Assembly: GCA_947489445.1 (NCBI GenBank)
Contig: CANLDN010000015.1
Span: forward strand, 1 to 64,000
Direction of reading: 5' to 3'
From: an uncultured Paracoccaceae bacterium
GTDB taxonomy: Bacteria; Pseudomonadota; Alphaproteobacteria; Rhodobacterales; Rhodobacteraceae
Length of the DNA: 64,000 nt
This document shows, piece after piece, positions 23,383 through 30,203 of this stretch (position 1 is the stretch's first letter; every line of letters begins with the position of its first letter). Made by a program: the position numbers and the translations under genes. Under the pieces are notes generated by a model. That model saw nothing but the letters and a program-made list of their open reading frames with translations. It made no database searches and had not been told where the DNA came from.

Positions 23383-24597
23383 TCAAAAGTGCTTTGGCCC
23401 GCTGTCAGTGATCGCAGTGCGTTCGGAAAACTCGTTGTCCGACAACCGCTCAATGACGTTGATCCGTGCCCCTGCGTCGGGGGCAACGTCGCCATGATCG
23501 TAGGATAAAAGAGCAAGTCGAAGTTGCTCATTTTCGGAAAGGGAAGGCTCTCGAACGTCGCGCAAAACCTCAGCGTCACCCGCTTTCAACGCTTCAAGAT
23601 CGGCAGGGCTGAGGTTGTCTTGAATTTCCTGTGCGAATGCCTGTCGATCTGATTCATCGTCAAAAGGTGGATTCACTCGATCTTCGGCAGAATGCGCCAA
23701 TGCGTGTTCAATGTAGGGGATTGCGGCGGCGGGAACGTCGCCGCGCTCGTAATCGAAAGAGACGGTTTGCCCGACATTGGCGTCAACGGGCATATCCTGA
23801 CGTGGGACAATGATGAACCTATTGTTGTCGTCTGCCAAACTGGCATAGTCAGTCTCGGCGGTGATGACTGTTCCAGAGATATGATCCCCGTCTTGGGCGG
23901 TCTCAACCCAAAATTCATCAACCGGATAACCTGCACGGTCCAGATCATCGACGGCTTGCATCCGCAATGCCACACGGTCTGCGTCCATGCACTCAACAAC
24001 GATGCGGTTCATTGCCGTGGTATCGCCTTGGTGGGCGTCGATGCTGGCGCTCACATTGCGTTCGGTCGTGACGCCTTCAAAGTCGATTTCGTGACCGGCG
24101 CGTTCAGCAAGTTGTTCAACGAAAGCTCTTTGCGTCCGACCATTCCCATCCCTGAAAGGGTGGATGGTATTCAACCGCGATAGGGTCTCTGTGGCTGCGC
24201 CTGCAAAGGCATCTGGATCGGAGGACAGGGCGTCGGGACTGTTCGCCAGTTCGGACGTTTTCGCCAATTCGGATGAAATTTGGTTCGCAGGTAGAAAATC
24301 GGTGCTGCCTTTGCTGAGAACGCCCGCCGTGTCAGATACGCGGATTGTTTCGCCTTCCAATTCGATAGTGTCGTGACGCATGGTCCCGGCCCATTCGTAG
24401 ACCCGTTCAAAAAGATGTTCGTGAATGTCCCGAAGATGCTGTTCGTCAAAGTTCCCTTCGATGGTTCCAACGGTAGCACTTCTATCGTTTGAAAGTTCGC
24501 GTTCCGCAAAACGTAAAGCCTCGGGATTATCAATCCCGAGGCGATTTTTCATGGTGACGCCATCGTCCTGAAGAAATGGGTCAGTATCCGCGTTCAC
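23383..24597 (-). CDS. Fic-domain toxin with relaxase-like C-terminus
   Basis: A 404-residue Fic protein. The Fic core spans about residues 15-205, with the full catalytic motif HPFRDGNGRTQR at 146-157, so it should AMPylate a target protein. Residues 215-290 (GTVITAETDY ... VGQTVSFDYERGD) resemble a small beta domain such as KfrB. Residues 309-396 match the C-terminus of the plasmid relaxase: NPPFDDESDRQAF with LEALKAGDAEVLRDV, against NGPFDDGQDSQTF with LEALRKGDSDVLENV. This arrangement recalls VbhT, a Fic toxin with a secretion domain shared with relaxases. The start is GTG, overlapping the antitoxin gene by 17 bases. Confidence 0.92.
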   Translation of the reverse strand: MNADTDPFLQDDGVTMKNRLGIDNPEALRFAERELSNDRSATVGTIEGNFDEQHLRDIHEHLFERVYEWAGTMRHDTIELEGETIRVSDTAGVLSKGSTDFLPANQISSELAKTSELANSPDALSSDPDAFAGAATETLSRLNTIHPFRDGNGRTQRAFVEQLAERAGHEIDFEGVTTERNVSASIDAHQGDTTAMNRIVVECMDADRVALRMQAVDDLDRAGYPVDEFWVETAQDGDHISGTVITAETDYASLADDNNRFIIVPRQDMPVDANVGQTVSFDYERGDVPAAAIPYIEHALAHSAEDRVNPPFDDESDRQAFAQEIQDNLSPADLEALKAGDAEVLRDVREPSLSENEQLRLALLSYDHGDVAPDAGARINVIERLSDNEFSERTAITDSGPKHF

Positions 24598-24808
24598 GCA
24601 GATGATCCGTCACCAACTTCATGCGCCGGTTTTCCATTTCTTCATGACTGATCTGTCCAGTGATCCATAATTCGGACAGGGCTTCGCTCTCCGCATCTGG
24701 CGTTCCAAGGCCCTCCATGCGAGAACTCCACACAGCTTTAGACATTGCCTTACGCCGACGGGCAACCTCTTCGGGGCTGATCAAGCCATTGATAACAGGT
24801 GCATTCAT
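24581..24808 (-). CDS. VbhA-like antitoxin of the Fic toxin
   Basis: A 75-residue helical protein. It carries the class I Fic inhibitory motif (S/T)xxxE(G/N) as SSRMEG (S28, E32, G33), which in VbhA inserts into the Fic active site and blocks ATP positioning. The second half (SEALSELWITGQISHEEMEN) resembles the antitoxin VbhA family's C-terminal helix. It is upstream of the toxin gene and overlaps it, giving tight coupling and antitoxin-first expression. Its ribosome-binding site is weak. Repeat R1 lies about 87 bases upstream. Confidence 0.88.
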   Translation of the reverse strand: MNAPVINGLISPEEVARRRKAMSKAVWSSRMEGLGTPDAESEALSELWITGQISHEEMENRRMKLVTDHLRERGY

Positions 24809-24894
24809 AGGAACCCCAAATCAGGAATATCCCTATGATCTAATACTTTCTGCAACATTTTCAATCCCCTTCATCCACGCCAAACACCCCACGC

Positions 24895-25156
24895 CCCAAA
24901 ATTGGACAAGGGTTCTGGAAGGTCCGCGTAGCGGTGCCTCTCCTGAAACCTTGGCCCTCGCCGAGAGCAGGGGGGGAACCGATGCAATGCTGAAATCCAG
25001 CCCAAAGGGGAGGGGGATCACCCGGCAACGCAGCCCACAGGGACCGTTGGTGGGGACACCCCTTTGGGCGCAGTATTTCGGGGTTGCATTGGGGGACCGG
25101 CGGTCCCCTGATCGTCGTGCAGGGGCGTTCGGCTTGCCCGAACCCCAAACGACCAA
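24895..25156 (-). repeat. Repeat R1, copy C
   Basis: A 262-bp copy almost identical to copy A. It lies upstream of the leftward antitoxin-toxin pair. Unlike copies A and B it lacks the conserved leader with CACCACAAAGGA, so the boundary of the repeat core is defined here at CCCAAAATTGG. Confidence 0.85.
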
Positions 25157-25206
25157 CAAAGACTCAGGGCCACCGGCCCGTTGCAAAAACATAGCGATGA
25201 TGTTTC

Positions 25207-25273
25207 GATCCGCCCTGGGCGGATCACGCCGAACCTGAATGCCGCTCTATCTCGCTGGAAGTAGAGCGAGATA
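25207..25273. promoter_or_regulatory. Two palindromes before a secreted-protein gene
   Basis: GATCCGCCC-T-GGGCGGATC at 25207-25225 and TATCTCGCT-GGAAGTAG-AGCGAGATA at 25248-25273, both perfect. They lie 35-100 bases before the ATG at 25308. They could be a leader structure or operators. The rest of 25157-25307 holds nothing else. Confidence 0.5.
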
Positions 25274-25307
25274 AGAATATGCTGCGCTCAACTTTGGAGG
25301 TATATTC

Positions 25308-25670
25308 ATGTCGGAAAATTCACGCAGGCCCATACGCCTGCACGTTTTAGTTTTTGTTGCACTCATCGGATCCTCGTCTACTGGCGCTTTAGCGCAAGAC
25401 GGAGCATCCGAAGATTGCGAGCTGGCCGTCGCTGCCATGATCAATTTGGCGCAGACGAATTTAGCCAACAGTGAAGCGATGGTGCAGTTATCCATTGATA
25501 AGTTGGGTCTTCTGACGTCGATCGGAGGACAGGCAAACGCTGATATGGTGGAGGCCATGTCAGCAATGGATGCAACACTTGACGGTGTTGAGCAAATTGA
25601 CGGCACCGTGGTTGCGGGCGGGATCGCGGCGATGCGCCGTATGTGTCCTGACGCATTCCCTCAAAACTGA
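25308..25670 (+). CDS. Small secreted helical protein
   Basis: A 120-residue exported protein with a signal peptide (RLHVLVFVALIGSSSTGALA, then QDG). The mature part is Ala/Met-rich and helical with two Cys residues (DCELAVAAM ... RRMCPDAFPQN) that may pair. GGAGG lies seven bases before the ATG, a strong ribosome-binding site. No family was recognised. An R6 hairpin element follows its stop and may end transcription. Confidence 0.75.
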   Translation: MSENSRRPIRLHVLVFVALIGSSSTGALAQDGASEDCELAVAAMINLAQTNLANSEAMVQLSIDKLGLLTSIGGQANADMVEAMSAMDATLDGVEQIDGTVVAGGIAAMRRMCPDAFPQN

Positions 25671-25676
25671 CAGAAT

Positions 25677-25740
25677 AGGGGCTGTCTGCCCCCGCGCCCT
25701 TCAGGGCGCTCCCCCGAGGATTTTTAGGGGAAGATGAATG
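25677..25740 (+). repeat. Repeat R6, copy 2 (GC hairpin element)
   Basis: GGGGC-TGTCT-GCCCC, then GCGCCC-TTCA-GGGCGC, then CCCCCGAGGATTTTTAGGGG and AAGATGAATG, matching the copy at 5670-5730. The second hairpin differs between copies but stays paired. Confidence 0.7.
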
Positions 25741-25795
25741 AAACGATTTGAAGGGTAGACCGGCGGCCAACACGCTGTCGGTGTACGGGTCAGGT

Positions 25796-25835
25796 ACATA
25801 ATATTATTGTATTAGACACAATCTTGCAATATTGT
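25796..25835. promoter_or_regulatory. AT-rich operator upstream of the H-NS operon
   Basis: ACATAATATTATTGTATTAG followed by ACACAATCTTGCAATATTGT. Both halves resemble the ACAATATTRTAA core of the other sites. It precedes the rightward operon that encodes an H-NS-like protein, so autoregulation is possible. Confidence 0.55.
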
Positions 25836-25858
25836 CGGAAACTGCGGACCTAGCAGGG

Positions 25859-25945
25859 ATGCGACGGTGCGTGGAAGGTGAAAAAAACTCCGGTTGGATT
25901 TACCGAAAGGGCCGGGACCGCAAGGTTTCGGTCCTTTTTCTTTGA
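25859..25945 (+). promoter_or_regulatory. Possible leader peptide with internal terminator hairpin
   Basis: A 28-codon frame (MRRCVEGEKNSGWIYRKGRD ... VLFL) ends at TGA ten bases before the ATG of the next gene. Inside it, GGACCG-CAAGGTTT-CGGTCC-TTTTT at 25915-25939 is an intrinsic-terminator-like hairpin. Translation of the frame would disturb the hairpin, an arrangement like attenuation. No ligand or amino-acid bias is evident. Confidence 0.4.
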
Positions 25946-25955
25946 GAGGACGCAA

Positions 25956-26219
25956 ATGAAATTCGTATTGATATTGGTGCTGTTCAATTTTCAGTCGGGA
26001 TCAGAGGTGATCACGGCAGAATTTGACGACATGCAAGCCTGTGATGATGCCGCACGTCGCACGTTTCAGGGCGTAGATGCTGCTGTGGAATTGCGGGCGC
26101 TAGTGCCTGTCGAGGGCGCGACCGTGCTGGATGGCACGATGATAGCGTACAATGCCGATGGTGCGGAGACCGGGATGTATAGTTGCAGCCCGTCGCGGAC
26201 AGAAAATTTGGGAGAATAG
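25956..26219 (+). CDS. Small secreted protein, paralogue of 12533-12760
   Basis: An 87-residue protein starting MKFVLILVLFNFQSGSEVIT, a short signal-like segment, then FDDMQACDDAARRTFQGVDA and a C-terminal GMYSCSPSR. It parallels the 12533-12760 product in start, in the central AC.DA.RR pattern and in the late Cys. GAGAGGA precedes the ATG. It is the first gene of the operon that runs to the H-NS-like gene. Function is unknown. Confidence 0.75.
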   Translation: MKFVLILVLFNFQSGSEVITAEFDDMQACDDAARRTFQGVDAAVELRALVPVEGATVLDGTMIAYNADGAETGMYSCSPSRTENLGE

Positions 26220-26220
26220 G

Positions 26221-26496
26221 ATGCTGCAAGAATTGAAGTGGGCTGCGATGGCAGTCGTTTGGCCTCCAGCGACGAAAGAAGCGCGGGCAAAGATCCTGAC
26301 GTTCCGGCAATGGTGTATGTTGCTCGGCGGAACGTTTTGGATGTTCCTGTGGAGCCTTTTCGTCGGCTCTTTCTTTATGTCGTCGTATGATCCAGTTGGC
26401 GGCGGCGCTCTTTGGATTGGCCTTTTTATGGTCGGTGCTGCGATGTATTTTGCATACCTTTTCTATGCCTTCGGCTGGCGGACGAAGACGCAATAG
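26221..26496 (+). CDS. Small two-helix membrane protein
   Basis: A 91-residue protein with two membrane helices (MLLGGTFWMFLWSLFVGSFF and GALWIGLFMVGAAMYFAYLF). GGAGAATAGG precedes the ATG, which is one base after the upstream stop. No family was recognised. The operon context gives no function. Confidence 0.75.
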   Translation: MLQELKWAAMAVVWPPATKEARAKILTFRQWCMLLGGTFWMFLWSLFVGSFFMSSYDPVGGGALWIGLFMVGAAMYFAYLFYAFGWRTKTQ

Positions 26497-26799
26497 ATGC
26501 TGGATCAATACAAATATCATGAAGGCTTTAGCGCGGTGCTGGCTTTTGGCGCTGCGTTCGACCAGGCGGAAAAACTGCACGGCCCTACTGCCTTCGATCC
26601 GCGCAAAGCTGACCTGTCATCGCCCGGCTTGGCGATGCTGAGGCAAGCCGGAGAACGGCTAGATCGCGTTGGGGGCAGGGACGCGATGTTTGCTGCCGCC
26701 TGTGCGTTGGCCGAGACAGACCCGCGCCGGTTCTATGGTCTCGGTGTGCTGCTCAGTGTTGTTTGGGCAGGGATAGGTGAGTGGTCTTTGATCCAATGA
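26497..26799 (+). CDS. Hypothetical protein
   Basis: A 100-residue protein whose ATG directly follows the upstream TAG with no spacer, so it is translationally coupled. It is Ala-rich and helical (FSAVLAFGAAFDQAEKLHGP, DAMFAAACALAETDPRRFYG) with a moderately hydrophobic C-terminus. No family was recognised. Confidence 0.7.
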   Translation: MLDQYKYHEGFSAVLAFGAAFDQAEKLHGPTAFDPRKADLSSPGLAMLRQAGERLDRVGGRDAMFAAACALAETDPRRFYGLGVLLSVVWAGIGEWSLIQ

Positions 26800-26806
26800 T
26801 AACGCT

Positions 26807-27154
26807 TTGAAGGTGATTAAGAACACGACTGATGTTCTGCAATTGTCATCACGGACTTGGTTTCGGGGCCGTGGGGTCGATGTGACCTTTGATAGCTTTA
26901 TGAACAACGTCGAGATTTCGGAAAAAACAGCCTTCACAACTGAGACTCGCCAGTTCGAATTGTTGGAAGTCACAGACGCTATTGTGGTTTGTGACAGGCG
27001 CAATAGACGGCGCATAGTTCACCGTGTCGCGCTTTACGTCGATAGCGGGCTAAACAAGGGCGCATATCGTATTTCCCGCAAGTTTGCCAACGGCAACGAC
27101 GCGGAGAAAATTAAAGAGCTTATAAACCGTTGGCTTGATCGGCGGTTCGCATGA
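26807..27154 (+). CDS. Hypothetical protein
   Basis: A 115-residue protein, probably starting at TTG 26807 or at GTG 26813. Neither has a strong ribosome-binding site. The predicted beta-rich middle (RQFELLEVTDAIVVCDRRNR) and a basic C-terminal helix (IKELINRWLDRRF) are visible. It overlaps the next gene by four bases (ATGA). The family was not recognised. Confidence 0.65.
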   Translation: MKVIKNTTDVLQLSSRTWFRGRGVDVTFDSFMNNVEISEKTAFTTETRQFELLEVTDAIVVCDRRNRRRIVHRVALYVDSGLNKGAYRISRKFANGNDAEKIKELINRWLDRRFA

Positions 27155-27699
27155 GGCGCCGTAGGCGGCGCAAGGGAATTGCTTGGTTTCGGCGGCGACC
27201 GGCATGGGGGACTGTATATCTTATGCAGTCTTTGGATGAACCGGACTTGTTCAAAGTCGGGTTTACCAAACGACTGACGAAAAGTCGCAGAAACGAATTG
27301 AAAGGCAAAGTGGGGGGCCGATTGAAGGTCTATTACACGTTGTCGATGCCAAACGCATATTTCACCGAACAACGGGTTTTGCGCGATTTGCGGGCGCGAT
27401 GGTTTGGCCGCGGTGATCGTCGCGGAACGGAGTGGTTTCGGTTGCGGCGCAACGAAACACTGCCTGACATAGCGGCCCGAATTTTCAAAGCTGCTGGCGT
27501 GGTACGCCGGGTATCGAAGCTAAAACTATCTTGGCCGAAGGACCAAGAATTTGCGATTTATGGCTGCAAAGAACTGGCCGTTTTGGACGATAAGAGCAAA
27601 GATCAATTGGGTATTCGCAAGGACGGTAAGGAAAATGGCATTGGTGGATTTGAACGGGAAGTCAAAGCGCGAACTGAAGGCGCTCCTGAAGGACATTGA
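27151..27699 (+). CDS. GIY-YIG-like (T5orf172) protein
   Basis: A 182-residue basic protein. The first 100 residues match the T5orf172/GIY-YIG-superfamily pattern: GTVYLMQSLDEPDLFKVGFT, KRLTKSRRNEL, FTEQRVLRDLRARW, and GTEWFRL. These domains are DNA-cutting nucleases or degenerate nucleic-acid-binding versions. The canonical GIY is replaced by GTVYLMQ, so activity is uncertain. The N-terminus is extremely basic (MRRRRRRKG). Its 3' end overlaps the H-NS-like gene by 65 bases. Confidence 0.75.
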   Translation: MRRRRRRKGIAWFRRRPAWGTVYLMQSLDEPDLFKVGFTKRLTKSRRNELKGKVGGRLKVYYTLSMPNAYFTEQRVLRDLRARWFGRGDRRGTEWFRLRRNETLPDIAARIFKAAGVVRRVSKLKLSWPKDQEFAIYGCKELAVLDDKSKDQLGIRKDGKENGIGGFEREVKARTEGAPEGH

Positions 27700-27982
27700 C
27701 AAAGAAATCGTCCGCCGCAGGAAGCAGGCTTTGCGCGAGGCAAAGCGCCTGGTGGGCGATATTGCAAAAAAGCATGGCTTCACGTTGCAACAGCTTTTGG
27801 CTGACGCACCGGCGCCAGTGAAAAGGAAAAAGCGGCAATCGGCCCCTCGACCGCCCAAACCGCCGAAGTATCAAGATCCTCGGTCGCCGGAAACAACGTG
27901 GTCTGGTTTTGGGCGTCCGCCCGAATGGTTCAAAGACCTCTTGAACAGCGGAAAATCGGAATCGGATTTGCTGATTGCGTAA
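27635..27982 (+). CDS. H-NS-like nucleoid protein
   Basis: A 115-residue protein with the H-NS layout: an N-terminal coiled-coil oligomerisation region (residues 5-50, KSKRELKALLKDIDKEIVRR), a basic linker and a C-terminal DNA-binding domain with YQDPRSPETTWSGFGRPPEW, the TWSGxGRxPxW signature. It should bind AT-rich DNA and silence it, as plasmid H-NS proteins do to reduce the cost of carriage. Chosen start is ATG 27635 with GGACGG eight bases upstream. Its operon has an AT-rich operator, as do ssb and virB. Confidence 0.88.
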   Translation: MALVDLNGKSKRELKALLKDIDKEIVRRRKQALREAKRLVGDIAKKHGFTLQQLLADAPAPVKRKKRQSAPRPPKPPKYQDPRSPETTWSGFGRPPEWFKDLLNSGKSESDLLIA

Positions 27983-28004
27983 AGCGGCCGCCAGGTCGCG
28001 TGGG

Positions 28005-28194
28005 CGAAGATCGTCACCCTTTGGGCAGATCGGACCTTGCGTGGGCGGGGATGAAGCGAAGGAAATGACGCGGCTCTGTAAGAGACGCCGAATGACTATC
28101 GCAGCACCGTGCGCAGGGTAGGGCTGTTCTGGGTGTAAGCCGTCATGTGCCGGCTGAAACCTAGAGATGGTCGGGCGCTTGCGTTCGACGCCCC
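28005..28194 (+). repeat. Repeat R3, copy 3 (diverged)
   Basis: Alignable along its whole length with 4929-5131: GATCGTCACCCTTTGGGCAG, GGCTCTGTAAGAGACG and AGCCG-TCATGTG-CCGGCT followed by GAAACCTAG. CCC-GCA-GGG of the other copies is CCC-TTT-GGG here, keeping the stem. It precedes the SRAP gene by 40 bases. Confidence 0.6.
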
Positions 28195-28233
28195 AAAAAC
28201 CTCATTATGAAGGTGAAAAACGGGGCCTGAAAA

Positions 28234-28905
28234 ATGTGCAATCTATACTCCAACAACCTGCCTCAAGAGACGATGCGGCGACTGTTCAACGTCAAGCCTG
28301 AAAATGATCAGCTTGGAAATGCGCAACCACTGCCTGCAATTTTCCCAAAGGGTGACGCCCCGATTATCACGCTCGATGGCGAGGGTTCGCGTCGGCTGGA
28401 AAATTCTCATTGGGGTTTCGTTCTGCCGCAAAAATCCAAGGTGACGGGAAATCCGATTCAGCCAAAGGCGGTGAACAATGCGCGTGACGACAAACTGCTG
28501 ACTTCGAGATTCTGGAAATCCAGTTTTGAAACGCGCCGCTGTCTTGTTCCAGCGACCAGTTTTTGCGAGGCCAAGGGGAAAAAACCGGCCACGTATTATT
28601 GGTTTGGACTGAAAGGCGATGACGCGCGCCCCCCTTTCGCGCTCGCTGGTATCTGGCGATTTTTCAAGGGCCAATACGGACAGGAAGAACGGTCGTTTGT
28701 CACGTCTTCGATCATCACGACAATGCCCAATGACCTGGTGCGTGACGTGCATCCTGACCGAATGCCAGTGATCCTGTCGCCTGAAAAACACGAAGTTTGG
28801 CTCCATGGCTCGCCCGAGGATGCCTTTTCCTTGATTGCAACGTTTCCATCCGAACAAATGACGATCCACCAGCACGGGGAAGGGCTCAAATCTGACGTTG
28901 GATAG
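28234..28905 (+). CDS. SRAP/YedK-type protein (abasic-site DNA crosslinker)
   Basis: A 223-residue SOS-response-associated peptidase family protein. Cys2 (MCNLYSNNL) becomes the N-terminal nucleophile. NARDDK, RRCLVPATSFCEAKG with its conserved Glu, and HPDRMPVIL with the catalytic His are all present. YedK and HMCES crosslink to abasic sites in single-stranded DNA and protect them. On a conjugative plasmid this could protect the transferred strand. It is preceded by repeat R3. Confidence 0.93.
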   Translation: MCNLYSNNLPQETMRRLFNVKPENDQLGNAQPLPAIFPKGDAPIITLDGEGSRRLENSHWGFVLPQKSKVTGNPIQPKAVNNARDDKLLTSRFWKSSFETRRCLVPATSFCEAKGKKPATYYWFGLKGDDARPPFALAGIWRFFKGQYGQEERSFVTSSIITTMPNDLVRDVHPDRMPVILSPEKHEVWLHGSPEDAFSLIATFPSEQMTIHQHGEGLKSDVG

Positions 28906-28913
28906 CAAAACGA

Positions 28914-30149
28914 TCATCTGTTTTGCTGATCTTTGCGCTCGGCCAATGCTTTCAAGCTGCCGACGAGATTCAGAGTGCCGTTGCGGGCTGCACTGGTCAT
29001 GCCCCGAAGGTATCCGCCGGGGTTTTGAACACGGATTTCCGGTGTAAACCTGTTTGCATCTGTGATGATCAAGGCGAGAAGGGCGTCGTTGTGGCCCATC
29101 ACTTCGCAAGCGTCACGCCATGCCGTTTGATTGATGCCCAATTCCGGAAGCATCTGCACCGCTGCGGCAGAAACGTCATGCTCGGTCGGTTGTCGTCCGT
29201 TGGTGCGCGCGTCGATGTAGAGCTGCATGTCCGGCGATGCGAGGCCATAAAGGATCGGACCTGATAGCTTTAATCGAATTTCACCCTTGCGTGCGTCGCT
29301 CGACCTTTCATCATCTTTTTCTCTGCAATTTTCAGGGCCGATAGGCTCTGAACCAATAGATTCAGAATGCGCGGGCTTGCCCGCGCGCCTTTTAGCTACG
29401 CTTGCGTTACAGACAGGATTAAAGTCTTGGGTTGTATCTTGTATAAAAGGGGCTGCATCAATGCTGCTCCCGTGTTGCATATTCTGTGTCTTTTCCAACA
29501 ATATCAACGTCTGGCGTGTGAGTAAGTCGGCGTCTTCGACGTGCTGGCGAAGATCGGTCATTTCGATCCTGCGCAGCTTCCGTGCATCCGGCCACGCATC
29601 GTATTCGGCCTCGATCTGGGACGTATCAACACCAAGGTCAGCAAGATCGTTGATCGCGGCTTTCAGGTGGCCTTTGTGGATGCTGCGAGTGTTGCACAGT
29701 AGGTTGCGTTCCCTGTGCAGGGCGTCTTGGTGCTGTTGGTGCGCGAGCATGGCGGGGACCAGGGCGATGGCAGGGGTAAAGAACACGCCGCACCCATCGT
29801 AACCAGACCTACCGCCATGCGCCATTGTGCGCTTGTCGATCAGACCGATGGCGGCGAGACGCTTTTCGTGTCTGGCTATGCTGTAGCGCGACTTCGTGCG
29901 CCGCGCGGCAATCTCGCCCTGCCTGCGATAGCAACAGGGTTCGCGGTCAGGCGACTTCCAGTCGCTTGGCCGGGGATCTTCGGCCATGCGGACAAATGTC
30001 GAAATCTCCGCATCAGTTAGATTAAACATCGTTGCTGCGACGTTCTCAAACAAGCGGATGAAGCCGTCACGCTCCATGCCGTTTGGCAGGGTGGGGAACC
30101 CTTCGGTGTGGTGATCGTATCGCTCAATACGAGCTGCAATGCTGTGCAT
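28914..30149 (-). CDS. repC: RepC-type replication initiation protein
   Basis: A 411-residue RepC-like initiator. The N-terminal domain has the winged-helix pattern CCYRRQGEIAARRTKSRYSI, ARHEKRLAAIGLIDKRT and GRSGYDGCGVFFTPAIAL. The C-terminal domain has LPELGINQTAWRDACEVMGH, ITDANRFTPEIRVQNPGGYL and RGMTSAARNG, typical of RepC. No repA or repB is adjacent, so the unit is repC alone or a disrupted repABC. The ATG at 30149 has AAGGA seven bases upstream. Tandem hairpin repeats precede it and probably control its synthesis. In repABC plasmids the origin lies within repC. Confidence 0.88.
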   Translation of the reverse strand: MHSIAARIERYDHHTEGFPTLPNGMERDGFIRLFENVAATMFNLTDAEISTFVRMAEDPRPSDWKSPDREPCCYRRQGEIAARRTKSRYSIARHEKRLAAIGLIDKRTMAHGGRSGYDGCGVFFTPAIALVPAMLAHQQHQDALHRERNLLCNTRSIHKGHLKAAINDLADLGVDTSQIEAEYDAWPDARKLRRIEMTDLRQHVEDADLLTRQTLILLEKTQNMQHGSSIDAAPFIQDTTQDFNPVCNASVAKRRAGKPAHSESIGSEPIGPENCREKDDERSSDARKGEIRLKLSGPILYGLASPDMQLYIDARTNGRQPTEHDVSAAAVQMLPELGINQTAWRDACEVMGHNDALLALIITDANRFTPEIRVQNPGGYLRGMTSAARNGTLNLVGSLKALAERKDQQNR

Positions 30150-30203
30150 ATCTCTGTCCTTGCTCGGTTTAAGCAGGGCGGAAGCAGGCAAGTCTTTATT
30201 GTT

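Noticed and set aside
24833..25238. Overlapping frames of 95-190 residues in both strands around R1 copy C
   Set aside because: All lie in the repeat, recur in its other copies, have no ribosome-binding sites and resemble no protein family.
28243..29109. Leftward 288-residue frame opposite the SRAP gene
   Set aside because: The SRAP gene has all family motifs. The opposite frame has no recognisable protein character.
28914..30149. Complete repABC partition-replication operon
   Set aside because: No repA or repB lies upstream of repC. The ParB-like gene at 14591 is far away and of a different type.
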